NCBI GenBank assembly: GCA_030549495.1
Contig: JAUIRK010000167.1
Coordinates: 1 to 64,000, forward strand
DNA length: 64,000 nucleotides
Source: Nectonema munidae
Taxonomy: Eukaryota > Nematomorpha > Nectonematoida > Nectonematidae
Direction: 5' to 3'
In this document: positions 58,671-64,000 of the stretch, one piece after another
Layout of the letters: each line of letters starts with the position of its first letter
How positions within the stretch are numbered: position 1 is the first letter of the stretch
Translations under genes and position numbers: made by a program
Notes under the pieces: generated by a model
Seen by the model: the letters and a program-made list of their open reading frames with translations, nothing else
Database searches by the model: none
Told to the model about the DNA's origin: nothing

Positions 58671-58798
58671 TATATATATATAAATATATAATTAATTCAA
58701 AAAAAAAGTTTATTTTGTGATGAATATACTCTACATGTAAAATTAGGAGTATTTTTATTTTATACTCGTATATTTTTCATTATGTACACCATTGAAAT

Positions 58799-60130
58799 TT
58801 AGTCGAAACAGAAATCGACATTTATTAACATTACATAAAACAAATTTTGCCCTATGGTATGAATCAACTGCGGCCATTTATATATTAGTTTATTAATATC
58901 AAAAACCTTTTTAGTCATTGATTTTTTACATAAAAAAGAATTAACATGGCAATCAAACTCCAATACTTTTGAAGTTTCCCCTATAAAAAGATTGTTTTCT
59001 TCAAAAACCAATATTTCCTTTAATAAAGCTAAATCTGGCTTCTTAAAATTATCATAGCTTAGTAAAAAAACATTACCTGTGCTTATCAACTTACCAGAAC
59101 AAGTCATTTCATTTACTGACATTATTTTTTGAGGTAGGTTTTTATTCAAAGAGTTCTGACATAATATTATTGTTTCATAATCTATTTCATCCTGTTCAAT
59201 TGTTTTTACTATAAGTATTGAATTTACCAAAAATGGATAATTTAAAGATGATTGCTGAAAACACATCCACCTTTGGTGAAAAAATGACAGGGATTTTTCA
59301 ATAGCTTTGAAATTTTTCCATTTCATACTTTTAAAAATGTGATGTTTAGCCTCGAGTCTCATACACCACTGATTTCGACCTGGCCCTAATCTTTTCATTT
59401 GGTCAATAAAATGAATCATGTAGTGAAATTTAGGTGTTATGGATACATTTGGATACAAACTTATGAAGTTTTCCATGTATTGGTATGAAAGAAGATGAAG
59501 TTGATCTAACGTATCTTCGGAAATAATAGGCGATAAACACAATATTGTAACATTTAAAAATTTTAAAAAGTTTTTCCAATGTTTATCAGATCTAGGAATT
59601 TTATCATAAATTAAAAAAGGCATAATGAAAAGAAAATTTTTTGTTTCAACAGCAGACATTGGGAAAACATTATTTAAAATTAAATTAGTTTTGGACAAAG
59701 TATTAGGCTTATCCGACTTTTGTTGTGAATTGTACGGAAAATTTTGTATTAGTTTGTTTAAAATTTAAAGAGAAAAGTATTTTTCAGTATTAATTAACTG
59801 ACCTAGCAAAACTTTCAATTCTCTAATTACAACTCCCTCTAAAAGAACGTGCATTGGATCATGCAAAATATCCTTTGTTAAACTGAAATAATGAAAGCGA
59901 GAAAAAAAACTTTTATTATTAATACCGTACTCTCCTGGCCATATAATTTTTTCTTCCTTATCCATGTTTTCGAGTTTATTGCATCTAACTTTATTTTCTC
60001 TTTCCTTTCTCATCTTCAAATCACTTACAAAATAAATATTTCTTTAATTCAGCTCTATTAATCTCACAAGAACGACAGGGTTTTTTCGCAAAAGATACCC
60101 CTTCTTTAAAACCACCTATAAAATTTACAG
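58799..60130 (-). pseudogene. EnSpm/CACTA-like transposase, one premature stop
   Basis: From about 60130: LRDTLAVNFIGGFKEGVSFA, KKPCRSCEINRAEL, then GEYGINNKSFFSRFHYFSLT and DILHDPMHVLLEGVVIREL up to INTEKYFSL. A TAA at about 59766 follows, after which the same frame continues ILNKLIQNFPYNSQQKSDKP and (59698-58799) NVSITPKFHYMIHFIDQMKR, LGPGRNQWCMRLEAKHHIFK and a long C-terminus. The D-x-M-H-x-x-L-E-G block and the FHYMIH..GP..RxEAKH block are those of animal transposases I associate with EnSpm/CACTA. The 5' end is lost at the MITE arm (60161). Apart from the single stop, about 440 codons are open. Confidence 0.65.
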
Positions 60131-60160
60131 CTAATGTGTCTCTCAAAACAAACATTAATC

Positions 60161-60347
60161 GGTAATGTTGCACTATCCGTGCATTGATGAAAAGCAATTT
60201 TAATTGGAAAGAAGTTGTTCAATGATATAATGCTTTCATATGTCAATCTTTTCTTGAATGCGATTATAGTTTGAGTATCGCACTATACGTGCATTGTAGC
60301 AAATACAGTCTATGCCTGCCTCCATAATACGAGTATATCTACATGAT
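60161..60347 (+). mobile_element. solo arm of the fold-back MITE
   Basis: It matches 29284-29470 almost base for base, from GGTAATGTTGCACTATCCGT to CGAGTATATCTACATGA, with very few substitutions. Only one arm is present and the second inverted arm is absent. It cuts the 5' side of the EnSpm-like transposase. The following 60348-60720 is AT-rich without a gene. Confidence 0.9.
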
Positions 60348-60726
60348 TTTTGCGATTGTTGTAAGGAGACAAAAGTCATTTTTTTTCTGTAACTAAAAAG
60401 GTTTGATAAAAGTATTTTAAGACAAAAAATTATTAAAAAATAAAAAATTTGAAGGTCAATAAAGTCAAAAAAAATTTTGTGTTTGAAAAAAAAAAATTTG
60501 AATTTTATTTTTATGTATTGTTTTGATCATTTTAGTGATTAACACATTTTATTTATCCAAATATTATTTATCACTATTAAAAAATTATTTTAAGCTTTAG
60601 TTTATCATATTTATTGATATTTGAATAAAACTGAAAACTATTTTTTACTAATCTCAAAAAGTTTTTCAATTTTTGGTATAAACAAAATTTATTTCTTTTT
60701 TTTTTTAGATATAAACAAACTTTATT

Positions 60727-62335
60727 TCATGACAATAAAAACGATACATCAAATCTTGGATGTTCGTTTAAAAGAGAAAAATCCAATATGTAGTCATCTT
60801 CGTTATTAGTTTCTACATTTGCTGCTTGGCATATGTGTTTCGCCATTCGGGAAAGAAATAAATATAGATTTCTGTTTTTTTGATAATCTATATATATATT
60901 TCTAATGCTTTCTTCTTTCTCTCTTTTCTTTTTTTCATTTCCACCATTCCAAGCATACATCGAGTCAACTTCTTCAATTTCAGCCATGTCTTTGTAAAAC
61001 TTTTCCTCACATTTTATGAAGTAATCTAAAACTTCCCATACAGTGGTATTTTCAAATGGAAGAGAGGATTTCATTCTAAAAATAATATTAAACAGACAAA
61101 ATTATACGGGGGATATAAATTTTAAAAGTTTTACGAATTGTGAAAGCCTTCACAATGATTATTTGTTCTGTAAAGTTTGTTGCAGACATTCCAAATCTCC
61201 AAATCATATCCATTTATCCACGTGCTCTCAAAATAGTCGAAGAAACCTTCTATTTCTAGAGGCCTCAAAGTTCTCTTGATTTTATGGAAAGCTGAATGTA
61301 TCTAAAAAAAGTTTTGACTAAAAGGAAACCCAATGAAATATTTAAAATAGCTCAAAGATAGGCAAGAAAGCAATTGCAAGAAGCATTCTAATACCAAATC
61401 TAAAAGTAGTGCTTTTTGAATACTTTTACCCATGTCCTAAAGATACTAATTTTCTGTATACTGACTGGCAAAAGTGGAAATAACAGCCTTTATATTTAGC
61501 ACTTCTAAAAGACTAAAAGTATGTTAATTGCTGTACGAGTTAAAATATGAACTGAAATTTACTCTTTTTGATGAAGCAAGAATACTCTTTTCAAAATCAC
61601 CAGTAATGAACTCGATTTTGGTTTCATCAATTAGTGCTTTTAAACTTTCAAATATCCTGCTAAAAATGTAAACATTATAAATTATTCAAAATATATAATT
61701 TATTACTTGTATGTTTCCTCTTTTTTGTTCGATGCTAGAGCATACAAAATTGGAAGCTGAATATTATTGTGGAAGGTATGAACCGTCACTATTTGATAAA
61801 AGTGCTTCGGAGCTTTTTTGAAAGTGCCGTCTATATACAGACAGCTAACATTGCTCACTTGATTAATGTGTTTATAACTTCACCGTGAAAAATAAGAAGT
61901 CTCTTGTTTTCCTGAATATAATCAAATTGCAAAAACAAGGAATTGTTGGCACGTGTATACTTTTCAGGTATAGAAAAAAATATGTTTTGAGGAGCCATTC
62001 TTTTTTTGTTATACCTTATTTTTCTTAATATGCTTCTCTTTTTACCGATTTCTTTTCTTTCTTCTGCGCTAAGAAGAGACAAATTGTTCCTGCAAAAATA
62101 TACAAAAAAAACATTAAAAACTATGAAAGTAAAAACAAATTTGAATCATACTGATATATTTGACTTGTTGTCTTTAGAGTATTTAAAGCTTCATCTTTAA
62201 TACATTTATTGAATTTCAAGATTGCTTCACTTTGAATTTTATGATTATGACATACGTCTTTTAAGAAAGAATTGTCACTTTTTTTCACCAATATCTTTCC
62301 TGTTTGAGTAAAAAATTGAGCTGAAATTAAGATTA
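60727..62335 (-). pseudogene. MULE transposase gene with introns, nearly complete (MULE-D)
   Basis: From high to low: 62300-62150 has GKILVKKSDNSFLKDVCHNH (FLYWCH end). 62082-61870 has RSILRKIRYNKKRMAPQN then IFFSIPEKYTRANN. 61862-61730 has CLYIDGTFKKAPKHFYQIVT (first Asp) and LPILYALASNKKEETYK. 61670-61570 has TKIEFITGDFEKSILASSKR (second Asp). 61500-61370 has CYFHFCQSVYRKLVSLGHG and LLAIAFLPIFE. 61310-61130 has FFDYFESTWINGYDLEIWN and LYRTNNHCEGFHNS, with a conserved Glu as the likely third catalytic residue. 61074-60727 is a 115-codon C-terminal exon. Introns are about 30-60 bp. One in-frame TAA lies after GHG at about 61430. It shares exon layout with MULE-C and MULE-E. Confidence 0.85.
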
Positions 62336-62970
62336 TGTCAACAAAAACTACTTTTAAAAAATTGACTAATTAAAACAAAATCATCTATTAGTTATGATAA
62401 TAATAATAATAATATAAAAATAAATTCCCTCAGTTTCTTTATATCAATTCTTCAACATGCAAAAGTAAAAACTTAACATTTTAAAGTTGAACTATGAAAA
62501 ATTGACAATAAAATTTAAAAAAGTGATGACGAAGAAAATGGAGTATAGCAAGCCACAGATGTAATGTCAACATCACGTAGTGGTGAAGACATATGTAAAC
62601 AATTAATGACTTTTCTTGACATTGTAGCTTTCTTGACAATCGCCTAGAACCCTATACACATACGGTTCTAGGAGAAAAGTATCCACAAGACAAAAGTTAC
62701 CACTTTTGTATAATACGAAGGTGATAACTAGTAATTATACACACATCCTTCACAATGTACTGTAGTGTTTATAGTGGCATATAAACAATAGCATACACTA
62801 TTGCATACAATGCATATAAACAATAGCATACACTAAATTATATGCTGATGATGATGATGTTCAATCTGGTTTAATTAAAAGACGAGTTATTTCATACAAC
62901 TCATATTAAATTGAAAAAATAGAATAAAAAAACTTCAAGATAAAATTTTATTTATAAAAAAACATTTTTT
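62336..62970. other. no gene seen between MULE-D and MULE-E
   Basis: AT-rich. It includes a TAA/TAATAA run near 62395-62415 and a short direct repeat of ATAAACAATAGCATACACTA near 62783 and 62816. No convincing terminal repeats. Confidence 0.5.
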
Positions 62971-62972
62971 GT

Positions 62973-63740
62973 TTAAAAAAGAAAAATTAATATATTTATC
63001 TTCCATATTTGTTGATGAAGAAATAAAATTTGCCAATCTTGATAAAAATAAATACAAGTTTTCTGTTTCAAAGTAATCAAGATATATTTTTTCAATGTTT
63101 TTTTCGTTTTCCAGAGTTTTTTCTTTGTATCATTGTAAACATGCATTGCCCCAATTTTTTCTATTTCCGACATATCAATAAAAAATTTCCCTTCTTCTTT
63201 TTGGAAATATTCGATTACTTCCCAAATATTAGGCTGTGAGAAAGGTAAACCTGAGTTCAATCTAAAAATGTATTATTTATTACTATAAAAATTTACTTTT
63301 AATATAGACGCTTACGAATTGTGCCAACCTTCACAATGGTTGTTGGTTCTAACTACTACTTCTCTAACATTCCATATTTCTATAGGAAAAATTCCAAACC
63401 AAGTTTCTTCAAAATATTAAAAAAAATTTTCCATTCCATTGAAACATCCCATCACATCTTTCATTTTTAGAAATGCACTTTTAATCTATAAATTTCCAAA
63501 AAAAGTTAAATTTTTATTTTTATATTTAAATATAAAATAAATATTTTAAATATATAAAACCTGATCTTTAGGCAAAAAAGCAAGAGCCATAAACATTTTA
63601 ACACATTTTTTAAAACTATTATTATTTTTGTAAATTTCTGCAAATCCTTGATTTGCTAATTTTCGATATACAGCTTGAGAAAAATGGAAAAGGCATCCCT
63701 TGTAAGAACTGTCAGGAAAAATCTAAAATGTATTATCATA
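62973..63740 (-). pseudogene. MULE transposase, 3' half (MULE-E)
   Basis: From high to low: 63725-63550 has GCLFHFSQAVYRKLANQGFA and CVKMFMALAFLPKDQV. 63485-63310 has FNGMENFF, a stop, YFEETWFGIFPIEIWN and VVVRTNNHCEGWHNS. 63260-62973 is a C-terminal exon starting NSGLPFSQPNIWEVIEYFQK, alike to SSLPFENTTVWEVLDYF in MULE-D. The N-terminal exons with DGTF and the second Asp are missing. The sequence right of about 63745 is unrelated, so the copy is 5' truncated. Confidence 0.8.
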
Positions 63741-64000
63741 GTTTTATTGAAACCACTTTTGGGACTAAACTTTATTGGTCGTATTATCGGGGTGGTCCTA
63801 ATTGTGAATTTTTTAGTTAACAGACGTGAATCATAAAAAACAAAGAAAACACATTAAAGCTTTATTTTGATTTAAAAAAAGAATCAATCGTTACTTGTTT
63901 TTTCCGGTTTTCACAAAAGAATAATTGTTGCTGAAGTTAGGATTCTGCTTTTGATAGGTGCATCCAGACATCACTCATGTCTTTTTCGAGGCAATACTCT
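63741..64000 (-). other. unidentified end segment
   Basis: It starts near GGGACTAAACTTTATTGGTC and continues to the window edge. The minus strand gives MSGCTYQKQNPNFSNNYSF then VKTGKN before a stop near 63890, with AATAAAGC shortly after, which could be the 3' end of a gene or element lying mostly outside the window. Not enough sequence to identify it. Confidence 0.3.

Larger units (their letters stand above)
54144..60160 (-). mobile_element. EnSpm/CACTA-like element with a SAM gene and a transposase, right end missing
   Basis: Inserted in a satellite monomer at TTA (54141-54143, candidate 3-bp target). The end reads CACTGTAAAAACAACG, and CACTG is the terminus of animal EnSpm elements. Subterminal repeats of ACGTTTAGA / TCTAAACGTT type fill 54160-54330. 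Two minus-strand genes follow: a SAM-domain gene (54483-56164) and a transposase (58799-60130). Tigger-3 (56178-58670) lies between them. The transposase 5' end is cut by a solo MITE arm at 60161 and no matching CAGTG end is visible. That the two genes belong to one element is inference from orientation, spacing and the single terminus. Confidence 0.55.

Noticed and set aside
34707-63785. Shared TAAACTTTATTGGTC at 34712 and 63764
   Set aside because: A 15-base match in AT-rich DNA without further homology around it. It could be chance or a common 3'-end motif. Not enough to call an element.
1-64000. CRISPR array
   Set aside because: Repeats here are long monomers without spacers, or transposon-derived, and the DNA is eukaryotic.

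Overview
The window is an AT-rich (about 70% A+T or more) stretch of a metazoan nuclear genome made almost wholly of repeats. The transposon mix (piggyBac, pogo/Tigger, hAT of ZBED5 and other types, Merlin, intron-bearing MULEs, an animal EnSpm/CACTA-like element, a LINE endonuclease remnant) together with short introns ending in TTTTAG fits an invertebrate such as an arthropod or cnidarian. The species cannot be named from the sequence. I see no certain single-copy host gene and no rRNA or tRNA gene, only a tRNA-like SINE head.

Layout. 1-8080: a satellite of about 29 monomers of 268-275 bp, with a tetrameric higher-order repeat in the middle. 8465-15580: a nested stack in which a piggyBac element (N-terminal and C-terminal coding ends, TTAA at its right end) holds a decayed Tigger and a hAT with 8-bp target duplications, and that hAT holds an intact GC-rich Tigger. 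15.6-16.8 kb: a decayed PHD-finger reading frame. 16.76-19.65 kb: a second piggyBac. 19.8-22.8 kb: unidentified, partly GC-rich reading frames with one convincing TATA promoter. 23.0-25.0 kb: MULE and hAT remnants. 25.6-28.84 kb: a piggyBac transposase gene split by an intact Merlin element (perfect 37-bp inverted repeats, perfect 8-bp duplication). 29.28-30.02 kb: a fold-back MITE. 30.3-31.0 kb: LINE endonuclease. 31.2-34.3 kb: a piggyBac tail, a DDE-like protein family I cannot name, and a ZBED5-type hAT fragment, followed by a minisatellite.

34.7-45.68 kb: the 3' half of a MULE followed by six near-identical 1.67-kb tandem units. Each unit carries MULE segments and ends in the G-rich tip of a hAT. 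The complete hAT (45631-48927, perfect 8-bp duplication) sits after the sixth unit and contains three MITE-like repeats and a tRNA-like SINE head. 49.5-51.0 kb: another MULE. 51.8-53.6 kb: a broken reverse-transcribing virus-like fossil. 53.6-54.14 kb: the first satellite again, cut by the CACTG end of an EnSpm-like element. That element apparently carries an intron-rich SAM-domain gene (54.5-56.2 kb) and a transposase (58.8-60.1 kb), with a third Tigger inserted between them. 60.16-60.35 kb: half of the fold-back MITE. 60.7-63.75 kb: two more MULEs.

The features most worth a second look are the MULE array whose junctions fall inside the hAT tip, the satellite with tetrameric order, the intact Tigger with a C-terminal PCNA-binding motif, the intact Merlin, the EnSpm-like element with a SAM gene, and the unnamed DDE-like family. 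All calls come from reading the sequence. No database search was run.
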